From: Pseudomonas sp. VD-NE ins
GTDB taxonomy: Bacteria; Pseudomonadota; Gammaproteobacteria; Pseudomonadales; Pseudomonadaceae
Reading direction: 5' to 3'
DNA: 64,000 nucleotides
Assembly (NCBI RefSeq): GCF_031882575.1
Contig: NZ_CP134772.1
Location: 328,001-392,000, forward strand
The position numbers and the translations under genes are program-made. The notes beneath the pieces are model-generated. The model worked only from the letters and a program-made list of their open reading frames with translations. It was not told the origin of the DNA and made no database searches. This document shows, one piece after another, positions 16,814-26,800 of this stretch. Numbering within the stretch: position 1 is the first letter of the stretch; each line of letters opens with the position of its first letter.

Positions 16814-18129
16814 CGGCCGGACGTGATGCTCAGGCCTTTGAGCAGGCTCAGGGCCTGGGCCAATTGGTAATCGTCATCCTGCGGCATGGCTTTAGGCTTG
16901 GCGCCGGAACCGGTTGGTTTGTCGGCGCCGCCGTTGCCGTTGCCCAAGTGACCTTGCAGATCGGCTTCTTTGAAGTAGTCGCCGTCCGCCTCGTTGGTGA
17001 TCTTGGCTTTGCGCACTTCGATGTCCGGGACGATGCCCTGCGCCTGAATCGAGCGGCCGTTCGGCGTGAAGTACAGCGCCGTGGTGATCTTCAGTGCGCG
17101 GTCATTGTTCAGCGGCAGCACGGTTTGAACCGAGCCCTTGCCGAAACTGGTGGTGCCCATGACTACCGCGCGTTTCTGATCCTGCAGGGCGCCGGCGACG
17201 ATTTCCGAAGCCGAGGCGCTGCCACCGTTGATCAGCACAACCATTGGCACCGCTTCGCTTTCGTCTTTGCCGGTCGCGGAGAAACGCAACTCGGAGTTGG
17301 CGATGCGGCCCTTGGTGTAAACGATCAGACCTTTGGTGATGAAGTGGTCGACCACTTCCACCGCCGCCTGCAACACGCCGCCCGGGTTGTTGCGCAGGTC
17401 GAGAATGATGCCGTTGAGCTTCTTGCCGTTGTCCTTGCGCAGCTTGGCCAGAGCCTTGGAAACTTCTTCGCCGGTCTTGACCTGGAACTGAGTGATGCGG
17501 ATGTACGCATAGCCGGTTTCCAGCAGCTGCGCCTTGACGCTCTTCACCTGAATCACCGCGCGGGCCAGGGTCACGTCGAACGGCGTGCCGCCGTCGCGCA
17601 CCAGGGTCAGGGTGATTTTCTGGCCGATCTTGCCGCGCATCTTGTCCACGGCTTCGGTCATGGTCTGGCCGCGCGTTGGCGCACCGTTGATCTTGACGAT
17701 GAAGTCGCCGGCCTGAATACCGGCCTTCGACGCCGGGGTGTCATCGATTGGCGAGACCACTTTGATGAAGCCGTCTTCGGCGCCGACTTCAATGCCCAGG
17801 CCGCCGAATTCACCGCTGGTGCTTTCCTGCAGTTCGGTGAAATCTTCAGGGCCGAGGTAGGCCGAGTGCGGATCAAGGTTGCTGAGCATGCCCTTGATCG
17901 CGTTTTCCAGCAGGGTCTTGTCGTCCACCGGCTCGACGTAGGCAGCTTTGATCCGGTCCATGACCTCGGCAAAAGTGCGCAACTCTTCCAGCGGCAGTGG
18001 CGCCTTGGAAGTCGCGGCAGTGCCTGCCGGAGCGACGGTCGGGGCCGGTTGCGCGGCGAACGCCAGAGGCGCGCCGATCACCAGAGCGATCGTCAGGGCC
18101 AGCGAGGTAAGGCGGGACAAATGCAGCAT
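16810..18129 (-). CDS. ctpA: C-terminal processing peptidase, S41 family (CtpA)
   Basis: This 439-residue periplasmic serine protease has a signal peptide (about 1-24), a PDZ domain (GLGIEVGAEDGFIKVVSPID, about 95-114, then ASKAGIQAGDFIVKING) and the catalytic Ser in NGGSASASEIVAGAL with the general-base Lys in GTTSFGKGSVQ. In Pseudomonas, CtpA degrades cell-wall cross-link hydrolases with the lipoprotein LbcA. It is downstream of envC (34-nt gap) and overlaps the deacetylase-like gene, so three envelope genes share one transcript. Confidence 0.93.
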   Translation of the reverse strand: MLHLSRLTSLALTIALVIGAPLAFAAQPAPTVAPAGTAATSKAPLPLEELRTFAEVMDRIKAAYVEPVDDKTLLENAIKGMLSNLDPHSAYLGPEDFTELQESTSGEFGGLGIEVGAEDGFIKVVSPIDDTPASKAGIQAGDFIVKINGAPTRGQTMTEAVDKMRGKIGQKITLTLVRDGGTPFDVTLARAVIQVKSVKAQLLETGYAYIRITQFQVKTGEEVSKALAKLRKDNGKKLNGIILDLRNNPGGVLQAAVEVVDHFITKGLIVYTKGRIANSELRFSATGKDESEAVPMVVLINGGSASASEIVAGALQDQKRAVVMGTTSFGKGSVQTVLPLNNDRALKITTALYFTPNGRSIQAQGIVPDIEVRKAKITNEADGDYFKEADLQGHLGNGNGGADKPTGSGAKPKAMPQDDDYQLAQALSLLKGLSITSGR

Positions 18130-18163
18130 GTCGAACGAACTCCTAATGTAGGTGACTCAACGC

Positions 18164-19450
18164 CTATCCTTGCGCGCGGCACCATTGCGCCGGATCACTC
18201 GGGTGACCCTGCTGACGAATTGCGAAATACAGCGCTGGTGTGTCCTGACCACCACTGTTACCGACAGTGGAGATCGACTCACCGGCTTTTACCACGTCGC
18301 CGGCCGACTTGAGCAGCGTCTGGTTGTGACCGTAAAGACTCAGAAAACCGTTGCCATGATCGAGGATCACCAGCAGCCCGGCACCGCGCAGCCAGTCGGC
18401 GAACACCACGCGACCACCATGTACGGCATGCACCTGGCTGCCGGCGGAGGCGCTGATCATCACGCCGTCCCACTTGGTGCGGGCGTCGTCGCCACGGCTT
18501 TCACCGAAGCGTGCCAATAGTCGACCATCAACCGGCCACGGAAGTTTTCCCCGGGTTGCAGCAAAAGGGCCACCGAAGGTCTCGCCGCTGCTGGAAACCA
18601 GCGCGCCGGGAGTGGATCTGGCGGGTTTTCGTGGGGCGTCGCTGTTTTCAGCCTGCGCCTCACGCAAACGCTTTTTTTCTGCTTCCTGCTGGGCGATCAG
18701 CGCTTTCTGCCGCGCTTCTTCTGCCTCACGGGCCTGGCGGGCCAGGGTTTCTTCAATGGTTTTAAGGACTTTAGACAGGTCTGCCTGATCCTGCTCGCGG
18801 GCGGCGAGTTTCTGGTCGCGGGCTTTCACGTCATCGTTAAGCTTGGCGAGCACTTGCTGGCGTTCCTTGCGGACATTTTCCAGTTCGTCGCGCTGGGTAT
18901 CGAGGCTGCTTTTCTGCACCAGCAATTGCGCCTGCTGGGCGGCAATATCTTTTTCGACATTGGCCAGTTGGCGCAGGGTTTCGTTGAAGTTCTTCAACTG
19001 TTCCAGCCGGGCCTGGCTCAGGTAATCGTAATAGGTGAGGGTGCGGGCGAATTTCTCGGGATTCTGCTGGTTGAGCAGCAGCTTGAGGTATTCCTGGCGA
19101 CCGTTCTGATAGGCCGCACGGGCCTGAATGGCGATCAGTCGCTGCTGTTCAGTGCGCGCGCTCTGGAGTTTTTTTTTCTCTGCATCGAGTCGCTGCAGCT
19201 CGGATTCGCTTTTCTGCAGTTCTTTCTGCAGCGCGTCGACCTGCTTCTGCAGTTTACCCAGCTCGGTTTCAGTGCCCTTGAGCTCTTTCTGCACTCCGGA
19301 CTTTTCTTCCTGGACTTTGCTCAGCAGCTTTTTCAGCTCGGCAATGTCCTGACGCGTGGCGTCCAACTGCTGTTGGGTTTGCGCGCGCTCGTCAGCGAAG
19401 GCCGGTTGGAGCAGGCAGGTCAGAGCGAGGGCGATCAGGACGCGGAGCAT
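18164..19450 (-). CDS. envC: Murein hydrolase activator EnvC
   Basis: This is a 428-residue periplasmic protein. A signal peptide (MLRVLIALALTCLLQPAFA) is followed by a long coiled coil (about 20-250, rich in Q, K, E, L) and a C-terminal LytM/M23 domain (GSQVHAVHGGRVVFADWL, VILDHGNGFLSLYGHNQ). The usual first zinc ligands (H..D in the H-x-G-x-D motif) are replaced by KWDGVMI, so it is a degenerate LytM domain, as expected for an amidase activator rather than a hydrolase. I chose the ATG at 19450 because it starts the signal peptide; the frame extends further upstream without support. Confidence 0.92.
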   Translation of the reverse strand: MLRVLIALALTCLLQPAFADERAQTQQQLDATRQDIAELKKLLSKVQEEKSGVQKELKGTETELGKLQKQVDALQKELQKSESELQRLDAEKKKLQSARTEQQRLIAIQARAAYQNGRQEYLKLLLNQQNPEKFARTLTYYDYLSQARLEQLKNFNETLRQLANVEKDIAAQQAQLLVQKSSLDTQRDELENVRKERQQVLAKLNDDVKARDQKLAAREQDQADLSKVLKTIEETLARQAREAEEARQKALIAQQEAEKKRLREAQAENSDAPRKPARSTPGALVSSSGETFGGPFAATRGKLPWPVDGRLLARFGESRGDDARTKWDGVMISASAGSQVHAVHGGRVVFADWLRGAGLLVILDHGNGFLSLYGHNQTLLKSAGDVVKAGESISTVGNSGGQDTPALYFAIRQQGHPSDPAQWCRAQG

Positions 19451-19585
19451 AGAGGCGGGCGGCACCAGGGTAAGGGACGGCCTAGTATGCCCGCCCGAGG
19501 CTGCAAAAAAAACGCCCAATTGGGGCTGTGTGATAACTGGACCAAGCAATACACCGAATTCCATTTCGAAAACTCCATAAACCAC

Positions 19586-19675
19586 TGTGGGAGCTGGCTT
19601 GCCAGCGATGGCGTCTGCACATTCAACATAGATGTTGGCTGTCAGATTGCTATCGCTGGCAAGCCAGCTCCCACA
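19586..19675. repeat. REP pair, type B
   Basis: Two inverted copies of TGTGGGAGCTGGCTTGCCAG are separated by about 40 nt, between gpmI and envC. It is a different core from type A. A second copy in the opposite arrangement lies at 50504-50594. Confidence 0.88.
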
Positions 19676-19702
19676 GGGTTTTGTGGTGTTTGAGCGGGCG
19701 GA

Positions 19703-21232
19703 TTACACCAGGATAGACGTGCCGGTCATTTCCGCCGGTTTTTCCAGGCCTAGCAGCTTCAGCATGGTCGGTGCCACGTCAGCCAGCACGCCGCCCTCAC
19801 GCACTTTCAGGTCACGCTTGCCGACATAAATGAACGGCACCGGCTCAGTGGTGTGCGCGGTGTGCGCCTGGCCCGTGGATTCATCAGCCATCTGCTCGAC
19901 GTTGCCGTGGTCAGCGGTGATCAGCGCTTCGCCGCCAACCTTTTCCAGTGCATCAACGATGCGACCGACGCAGGTGTCGAGGCATTCCACCGCCTTCACG
20001 GCTGCGTCGAACACGCCGCTGTGGCCAACCATGTCACCGTTGGCGTAGTTGACCACGATCACGTCGTAACGCTGGTTTTCAATGGCCTCGACGATACGGT
20101 CGGTCACTTCCGGTGCGCTCATTTCTGGCTGCAGGTCGTAAGTAGCGACTTTCGGCGACGGGATCAGGATGCGCTCTTCACCCGGGAACGGTTCTTCGCG
20201 ACCGCCGGAGAAGAAGAAGGTCACGTGGGCGTATTTTTCGGTTTCAGCGATGCGCAGCTGGGTTTTGCCGTTTTTCGCCAGATAATCGCCAAGCACGTTT
20301 TCCAGGCTGCCCGCCGCGAACGCCGACGGTGCAGGAATGCTCGCCGCGTATTGGGTCAGCATGACGAAGCCGGCCAGTTTCGGTTGGCGTGCGCGTTCGA
20401 AATCCTGGAAGTCGTCTTCAACGAACACGCGAGTCAGCTCGCGGGCGCGGTCGGCACGGAAGTTCATGAACACCACGGCGTCGCCGTCTTCGACTTTCAC
20501 CGGCTCACCGATGGTCGTGGCTTTGACGAATTCGTCGCTCTCGCCGCGCGCGTAGGCAGCGTCCAGACCTTCCTGCGCGGTGGCCGCGTGGAATTCGCCG
20601 TTGCCGTCGACGATCAGGTTGTACGCCTGAGCGACGCGGTCCCAGCGGTTGTCACGGTCCATGGCGAAGTAGCGGCCGATGATGCTGGCGATACGGCCCT
20701 TGCCCAGCGCCTGGAAGGTCGCGTCGAGCAGTTCGATCGACGATGCAGCGCTTTTTGGCGGCGTGTCGCGGCCATCGAGGAAAGCGTGCAGATAGATTTT
20801 TTCGGCGCCACGCTTGAAGGCCAGTTCGGCCATGGCGATCAGGTGATCCTGGTGGCTGTGCACGCCGCCGTCGGACAACAGACCCATGAAGTGCACGGCT
20901 TTGCCGGCGGCCACGGCTTTATCCACAGCGGCGCAGATGGTCGGGTTCTCGAAAAACTCGCCGTCGCGGATCGATTTGGTCACCCGCGTGAAGTCCTGAT
21001 ACACCACGCGGCCGGCGCCGAGGTTCATATGGCCGACTTCGGAGTTGCCCATCTGGCCGTCCGGCAGGCCGACGTCCATGCCGCTGCCCGAGATCAAGCC
21101 GTTTGGCACCGTGGCCCAGAGGCGATCGAGAACAGGCTTCTTCGCCGCAAAAACGGCATTGGATTCGGGGCTGTCGCTGTGACCGAAGCCGTCGAGAATC
21201 ATCAGGACCAAAGGTTTAGGCGTGGTAGTCAT
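19703..21232 (-). CDS. gpmI: 2,3-bisphosphoglycerate-independent phosphoglycerate mutase
   Basis: This 509-residue Mn-dependent enzyme interconverts 3- and 2-phosphoglycerate in glycolysis. The N-terminal metal site [10 protein letters not shown], the phosphoserine loop [15 protein letters not shown] (Ser about 64), [10 protein letters not shown] and [10 protein letters not shown], and the C-terminal ALITADHGN metal motif are all present. The frame has a GTG three codons upstream at 21241; I prefer the ATG at 21232, which gives the standard MTTTPKPLV start. Confidence 0.96.
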   Translation of the reverse strand: MTTTPKPLVLMILDGFGHSDSPESNAVFAAKKPVLDRLWATVPNGLISGSGMDVGLPDGQMGNSEVGHMNLGAGRVVYQDFTRVTKSIRDGEFFENPTICAAVDKAVAAGKAVHFMGLLSDGGVHSHQDHLIAMAELAFKRGAEKIYLHAFLDGRDTPPKSAASSIELLDATFQALGKGRIASIIGRYFAMDRDNRWDRVAQAYNLIVDGNGEFHAATAQEGLDAAYARGESDEFVKATTIGEPVKVEDGDAVVFMNFRADRARELTRVFVEDDFQDFERARQPKLAGFVMLTQYAASIPAPSAFAAGSLENVLGDYLAKNGKTQLRIAETEKYAHVTFFFSGGREEPFPGEERILIPSPKVATYDLQPEMSAPEVTDRIVEAIENQRYDVIVVNYANGDMVGHSGVFDAAVKAVECLDTCVGRIVDALEKVGGEALITADHGNVEQMADESTGQAHTAHTTEPVPFIYVGKRDLKVREGGVLADVAPTMLKLLGLEKPAEMTGTSILV

Positions 21233-21385
21233 GGAATCCACTCGTGGCTAATAAAGAAGAGGGCGATGGAAAAGGGAGTTGGAGTTTAAAGCTAAGTTCC
21301 GACCGCGTCACCGCCGGACGGGGTTTGGCCGACCATAGTGGCTGTGTATACTGGCCGACATTTTAACGCCCTGGAACCTCCTTCG

Positions 21386-21799
21386 ATGGTTGCTCACCTG
21401 ATTGAATTTGCCACTAACCACTACATTCTTGTCGGTATCTTCGTCGTACTGCTGGCTCTGCTGCTGGCGCACACGATGCAGGGCGGCGGTAAAAGCCTGA
21501 GCACCGGCGAGCTGACTGCACTGGTCAATAAAGACGCAGGCGTGGTGGTGGACATCCGTCCGGCCAAGGATTTCGCTGCCGGCCACATCGTTGGCGCGAT
21601 CAACATTCCCCAGGACAAACTGGCTGCGCGCACCGCCGAGCTGGAAAAACACAAGGCCAAGACCATCATTCTGGTCGACGCCCTGGGCCAGACCGCCGGC
21701 ACCCACGCCCGCGAGCTGATGAAATCCGGCTTCACCGCCGCCAAGCTGTCCGGCGGGATCTCCAGCTGGAAAGGCGACAACCTGCCGCTGGTGAAGTGA
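21386..21799 (+). CDS. Membrane-anchored rhodanese-like protein without catalytic cysteine
   Basis: This 137-residue protein has one N-terminal transmembrane helix (about residues 12-32) and then a cytoplasmic or periplasmic rhodanese fold: VVVDIRPAKDFAAGHIVGAINIP and FTAAKLSGGISSWKGDNLPLV. The active-site loop reads ILVDALGQTAGTHA, with Asp/Ala where a rhodanese has Cys, and the whole protein contains no cysteine, so it cannot transfer sulfur in the usual way. It lies 1 base before grxC and upstream of secB. The ATG at 21386 is chosen over an upstream in-frame one because it begins just before the membrane helix. Confidence 0.88.
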   Translation: MVAHLIEFATNHYILVGIFVVLLALLLAHTMQGGGKSLSTGELTALVNKDAGVVVDIRPAKDFAAGHIVGAINIPQDKLAARTAELEKHKAKTIILVDALGQTAGTHARELMKSGFTAAKLSGGISSWKGDNLPLVK

Positions 21800-21800
21800 T

Positions 21801-22055
21801 ATGAGCGAAGTCATCGTCTACTCCAGCGATTACTGCCCTTACTGCTCGCGCGCCAAGTACCTGCTCGAGAACAAAGGCGTGGCCTTCAAAGAGATCAAGG
21901 TCGATGGCAAGCCGCAGGTGCGCGCCGAAATGGCCCAGAAAGCCGGACGCACGTCCGTGCCGCAGATCTGGGTCGGCAGCAAGCACATCGGCGGTTGTGA
22001 TGATTTGTATGCCCTGGAGCGCGCCGGCAAGCTCGACGCGCTGCTCAAGGCCTGA
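21801..22055 (+). CDS. grxC: Glutaredoxin 3
   Basis: This 84-residue dithiol glutaredoxin has the active site CPYC in VIVYSSDYCPYCSRAKYLL, the cis-Pro segment TSVPQIWVG and the GSH-binding GGCDDLYALE. It reduces protein and low-molecular-weight disulfides using glutathione in the cytoplasm. It is transcribed with the rhodanese-like gene and secB, a common gammaproteobacterial order. Confidence 0.96.
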   Translation: MSEVIVYSSDYCPYCSRAKYLLENKGVAFKEIKVDGKPQVRAEMAQKAGRTSVPQIWVGSKHIGGCDDLYALERAGKLDALLKA

Positions 22056-22112
22056 ACGGCTGCACCCACGTACAGCACTCCCTAAAAGACCCAAGATCAG
22101 AAAGGATCTGAG

Positions 22113-22598
22113 ATGACTGACCAACAGAACACTGCAGCCAGCGAAGAAGAAACCGCACCGCAATTCTCCTTGCAGCGCATCTACGTACGCGACCTGTCCT
22201 TCGAAGCCCCGAAAAGCCCGGCGATCTTCCGCCAGCAGTGGGATCCGGCGGTCGCTCTGGATCTGAACACTCGTCAGAAAGCACTGGAAGGTGATTTCTA
22301 CGAAGTCGTACTGACCCTGTCCGTGACCGTCAAAAACGGTGAAGAAGTCGCCTTCATCGCTGAAGTGCAACAGGCCGGTATCTTCCTGATCAAGAACCTC
22401 GATGCGGCTTCGATGAGCCACACCCTGGGTGCGTTCTGCCCGAACATCCTGTTCCCGTACGCGCGCGAAACCCTGGACAGCCTGGTGACCCGTGGTTCGT
22501 TCCCGGCCCTGATGCTGGCCCCGGTGAACTTCGATGCCCTGTACGCGCAAGAATTGCAGCGCATGCAGGAAAGCGGCGAGACGCCAACCGTTCAGTAA
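22113..22598 (+). CDS. secB: Protein-export chaperone SecB
   Basis: This 161-residue tetrameric cytoplasmic chaperone keeps precursors unfolded and delivers them to SecA. Conserved segments are [34 protein letters not shown] and [20 protein letters not shown]. The acidic, flexible N-terminus is normal. The ribosome site AAAGGA precedes the ATG. Confidence 0.97.
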   Translation: MTDQQNTAASEEETAPQFSLQRIYVRDLSFEAPKSPAIFRQQWDPAVALDLNTRQKALEGDFYEVVLTLSVTVKNGEEVAFIAEVQQAGIFLIKNLDAASMSHTLGAFCPNILFPYARETLDSLVTRGSFPALMLAPVNFDALYAQELQRMQESGETPTVQ

Positions 22599-22617
22599 GA
22601 CGGTTCAGCGACACCCA

Positions 22618-22706
22618 TGTGGGAGCGAGCCTGCTCGCGAAAGCGGTCTGTCAGACACATCAATGTTGCCTGACACTCCATATTCGCGAGCAGGCTCGCT
22701 CCCACA
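22618..22706. repeat. REP pair, type A
   Basis: An inverted pair of GTGGGAGCGAGCCTGCTCGC and its complement lies in the convergent gap between secB and trmL. The position is typical for REP elements, which accumulate between converging genes. Confidence 0.9.
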
Positions 22707-22720
22707 TTTGTTTTGCGGTG

Positions 22721-23176
22721 TTACTTGAAGTCGTTCTGGCGCCAGGCTTCGTACACGGCGACCGCGACGGTGTTGGACAGATTCAGGCTGCGGCAGCCTT
22801 CGCGCATCGGCAGGCGCAGGCGCTGTTCCGCCGGCAGGGCGTCGAGTACTTCCGCTGGCAGACCACGGCTTTCCGGGCCGAAGATGAACGCATCGCCAGG
22901 AACAAACGCGGCATCATGAAACGGCCGCGAGCCCTTGGTGGTAAACGCGAACAGCCGCGGGTTGCCAAGGCTTTCCAGGCAACTGGCCAGATCCGCGTGA
23001 CGTTGCAGCGTGGCATATTCGTGGTAATCGAGACCGGCACGGCGCAAGCGCTTGTCGTCCATCTCGAAGCCCAGCGGTTCGATCAAATGCAGGTGGCAGC
23101 CGCTGTTGGCGCACAGCCTGATAACGTTGCCGGTATTCGGCGGAATTTCTGGTTGAAAAAGGATGACGTGAAACAT
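22721..23176 (-). CDS. trmL: tRNA (cytidine(34)-2'-O)-methyltransferase TrmL
   Basis: This 151-residue SPOUT methyltransferase modifies the wobble base of tRNA-Leu isoacceptors. The trefoil-knot SAM site is seen as FIFGPESRGLP (about 97-107) and LRLPMREGCRSLNLSNTVAVAVYEA (about 119-143); the start MFHVILFQPEIPPNTGN is the family signature. The frame is open for a further 165 codons upstream but those are antisense to the divergent gene. Its start codon shares the CATG with the start of the plus-strand gene. Confidence 0.95.
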   Translation of the reverse strand: MFHVILFQPEIPPNTGNVIRLCANSGCHLHLIEPLGFEMDDKRLRRAGLDYHEYATLQRHADLASCLESLGNPRLFAFTTKGSRPFHDAAFVPGDAFIFGPESRGLPAEVLDALPAEQRLRLPMREGCRSLNLSNTVAVAVYEAWRQNDFK

Positions 23177-23615
23177 GCACGGCTCCGAAGGTAAAGATGA
23201 GCGGCATTCTACGCCGCCTGTGGACAACCGTTCGAAACTATTCCCGCGGGTGATCGGTTCGCTGGCGATTGTCGGCGTGATGATCGGTTTGATGATCGGC
23301 CGCCTGACCACGCCGGATCCGACTGTATTGCAGCAGGTTGAAGTAACCGATGGCGGTTTGGTGGTGTGGTTCAACAACGAACCCAGCCTGCACGGCGAGA
23401 TCATCGACGGCACCGTGGCGCTTTTGTTCCAGGCTGAGGGCCGGGCGCAGAAGGGGCAGCTCAAGCTCGATGGCAAAGACGTCAACTGGCGTATGCGAGC
23501 GAGTGACGGTGGGCTATTGCTGACGGTGCTGGCGGCGCGGCCGCTGCAGGGCGATTGGGTCGGCAGTGAGGTCGATGACCGCTGGCGTCTGGAGATTCGT
23601 TTGCAAACGAACTGA
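23175..23615 (+). CDS. Small membrane-anchored protein of unknown function
   Basis: This protein is 146 residues from the ATG at 23175, or 131 from an in-frame GTG at 23220. One transmembrane helix (about 25-42 of the long form, VIGSLAIVGVMIGLMIG) is followed by a periplasmic beta-rich domain (VEVTDGGLVVWFNNEPSLHG... GDWVGSEVDDRWRLEIRL). I do not recognise a named family. The GTG start gives a more usual N-terminus (MDNRSKLFPRVIG), and the 23175 start would lie on the first base of the trmL start codon. It is the last chromosomal-type gene before the LRR block. Confidence 0.65.
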   Translation: MHGSEGKDERHSTPPVDNRSKLFPRVIGSLAIVGVMIGLMIGRLTTPDPTVLQQVEVTDGGLVVWFNNEPSLHGEIIDGTVALLFQAEGRAQKGQLKLDGKDVNWRMRASDGGLLLTVLAARPLQGDWVGSEVDDRWRLEIRLQTN

Positions 23616-23707
23616 TCGGAATTCTGCTGCCCTTCTCGTTTACTCCTACGCTTCTTGACGCCATTTCCCATCCCGTCAGTCCTCCTTTCCGCTCTCCTTC
23701 AATGCCT

Positions 23708-23806
23708 GCGCACGTTATCGTGCGCTCCTCATTCAAACCGGCAGGATGCCAAAATCTTCGTCCCTCGCGCGAAAGCCGAGGGTGACTTCTTCAAGGATGA
23801 AAACCC
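23708..23806 (+). promoter_or_regulatory. Leader of the first LRR gene, with hairpins
   Basis: A perfect 7-bp hairpin (GCGCACG-ttat-CGTGCGC, 23708-23725) is followed by the leader shared with the other two LRR genes, starting CCGGCAGGATGCC. It contains a 6-bp stem (CCCTCG 23762-23767 with CGAGGG 23777-23782, 9-nt loop) and ends with an AAGGA ribosome site 9 nt before the ATG. The 7-bp hairpin is present only here. I did not find a clear promoter in the about 190-nt gap. Confidence 0.65.
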
Positions 23807-26800
23807 ATGCCCGGAAAACCACCCACCGGTGGCGGCCCCCCCGCAAAAGTAAATACGACGACCAGCCCCACCCGAGCGGCGAACGTGGAAACTCCACTCG
23901 CCGGCCCATCGGGCCGCAGAGGTTCAGGTTCGGGTATTTATCCCGATTCGCAACCGCAAGCCGGATCATCGGGTGCTACAAACGTCGGCATCATTCGCCC
24001 GGCGGTTGACCGGGTGCTTGACAGCGCTTCGGTTGAAGTTCCTCAGCCCGACGCTCAATTGTCGTTCGTTGATTACTTGGTCAGCCTCGAATCGGTGCTT
24101 CCAGAAGTCAACAGCGAAGGCTTGAGGGTTAACAGGAAAGTCACCTACGCCGAGTTGACCACCGGCAAATTTGTTCCTGTTCGCGTGGATCCGAAGACAG
24201 GGCTGTATCGGGCCCGACGGCCAAGCGAGTCGCAATTGGGCCCGGTGATGTTACGCGATGCCGACAGTGGGCTGTGGTACCCGCGTGAAGTCATTGAGCC
24301 AACCACCCGGGCGCAGGTCCAAAGATACCTGCCGGAAACGACCGATCTGGACGCAGATGCCTTCATCGCCCGCTTTGGCGACAAGGATGTGGCAGATGTG
24401 GAGCTCAAACGGATTGAGCGTGGGCTTGCTGATATGGAGCTCGATATCGATTTTTTAATGCAAACGGTTTATCACGACTCTCCTGATGCTGGCGTGGTCA
24501 TGGCGAGTAAGCTACGCAGGCTTTACAAGTGGCAGGGCGAACCCAATGAGCGTGTCTATCACGCAGAGCAACCAGTGGGTTTCAAGATGGATATCGATCT
24601 CGATTTCTGGCCAGTCGCTTTTCCCAACTCAACAAAATTCAACTCTGTTGTCGCCCTTACCCTCAGGGCTGGTGACCAGCAAATCCCGAAGTCGGTACTT
24701 GCGCAGTTTCCCAGCATTGAAAGTCTTGCGGCGGTTAGTCAATGGCCCACATCCCCTCGCCCTGGCGATCAGTTCCGTTTCCCCGGTGGCCGGCCCCGTA
24801 CCTTCTCCAGGTTCAAGATTGATCAGGACTTTGTTGAACAATTGACCAGACTTCCCCATTTACGCGAGCTGAATCTGCAAGACGGCAATCTGCCTGCCGG
24901 GTTTTCGCTGACAGGCATGACCGAACTGCGGGCACTGTCACTTCGCAACGTTCAGGGGGTGACGGATCTGACCGGTATGGTGAATGTCATGCCAGGGCGG
25001 TTGGGCTTGCAGGTCCTGGATCTGCACCAGAATGCGTTCTTGAAAGTGGCGCCTGACGTGACAGGGATGACCGAGTTGCGTGTATTGGATCTGACACAGA
25101 CCGGCATAAACCAGCTCCCGCTCGGTCTGGATGCTGACAATGGGCTGTTACGACTGGAAGTATTGAAGCTCGGCGACAATCCACTTGCTGTTATGCCCTC
25201 GCTAAAAGGCAGGACTGCGCTGCAGGAGCTGGACCTTTCCAACACCGGTCTGGACAAGTTTCCGGAGGGCATCACGTCCGAAATTCCCGGGGAAGTGCTG
25301 AATCTTTCGAACAACCGCATTACATCGATCCCTGAGTCCGTTGAAATCAGAGCGGGTTTCAATCTCATCGGCAATCCCATAACGGATCTGCCGACCCTCC
25401 GGCGGCTGATGGACGCGCGTATAAAAACAGGTACTGATATTTGGCTGGGAGAAGGAGGTACTGATAGCTCGCCAAATGCCTGGCTACGACATTTGCCGCT
25501 AGAGGATCTGCCTGAAAATCTGAAACTTTGGAACAGCGTTGACGAACCCTGGCTCGAGGTGAGGAAAATCGTCTGGCAACTGTCGCGTACGCCCGAATTT
25601 CACGTTGAACGCGCGCTTTTGCAGCAACGGGTCTGGCGGTTTTTCGAGAGCTACAGTAAGGCTGAACCCGGCGCTCGGGCCAGGCTGAAAGACATTGTGA
25701 AGGGTGAACTCAGTCCCATGAAAAAGCTGGAAAGACTGGAAGCGGAAACAGGTCTGTCAAGCGAATCACTGCCGCCGGACTCATTACTGCGCAGTGATAC
25801 CGGCAGCGGCGCCGGGCGCTTGCTCAATGCCGCTGAGCCAACCACCCAAGCGCAGTTCCGAGAATACTTCCCGAAAGCGACCGATCAACAAGCCGATCAC
25901 TTCAGCGTGCACTTCGGTGACAACAAGGCGGCAGAGGTGGAGCTCAAACGGCTCCAGCTTGGACTTGCCCGACTGGACCATGAGGTCAGCCTTTGGAAAG
26001 ATGTCTATGACGCCAGCAGAAATGCGTTGGGTCTCAAGTTGCGCCGTCTGTACACATGGCAAGGGGAGCCTGACGAGTTGGTCTTTCACGATAGGCGGCC
26101 GGTGGGTTTCAAGCTCTCTCTGCATCTTCAGGAATGGCCAGATCTTCAGCCCCCTCCAACGACTTTCAACTCTATCGTTTCCCTTGACCTGGGGGGGCTG
26201 GGTCTGACTCTTCCGGAAGGTTTTTTTACAATATTTCCCAACCTTGAAAGTCTGAACGTGGGTTATCGATATGGTATCGATCCTGCGAATCGCAGACTGA
26301 GGCTCACCATGGAGTCAGGCAGTCTCGAAGAATTGGCAAGGCTTGCGCGTTTACGGGAATTGAAGCTGCGAAAGAGTAACTTGCCGCCTGATTTTTCGGT
26401 GGCCGGCATGACCGGGTTGCGTGTATTGGATCTGGAGCAGACGGGAATACATCATCTCTCTGGACTTAATGCTGACAACGGGCCGTTGCGACTGGAAGTA
26501 TTGAAACTCGGCGATAATCCGCTCTCTATTGTGCCTTCAGTCAAGGGAATGGCTGCTCTGCAGGAACTTGATCTTTCCAACACAGGGTTAGACAGATTTC
26601 CGGAGGGCATCACCTCCGAGATTCCCGCAAAAGTGTTGAATCTGGCGAACAACCGTATTGCATCGATCCCCGAATCTTGTGAGATCAGAGCGGGCCTCAA
26701 TCTCATGGGCAATCCCATAACGGATCGGGCGTCCTTTCGGCGGCTGATAGAGGCACGCAAAAAAACAGGCACCGACTTTTGGCTGGGACCGGTCAGCAAT

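Noticed and set aside
16711..18312. Long plus-strand open frame of 533 codons opposite ctpA
   Set aside because: It is the codon-phased complement of a well-supported protease gene in GC-rich DNA, has no recognisable domain and no ribosome site.
19853..21289. Plus-strand open frame of 478 codons opposite gpmI
   Set aside because: It is antisense to a complete, motif-rich gpmI, and its composition (His, Arg and Val rich) is typical of a shadow frame.
23746..24009. Possible leader peptide starting at the CGGCAGGATGCC of the LRR leaders
   Set aside because: The first two genes have similar out-of-frame translations, but in the third leader this frame stops after 8 codons and the AGG is too close to the ATG; the similarity is explained by duplication of the leader.
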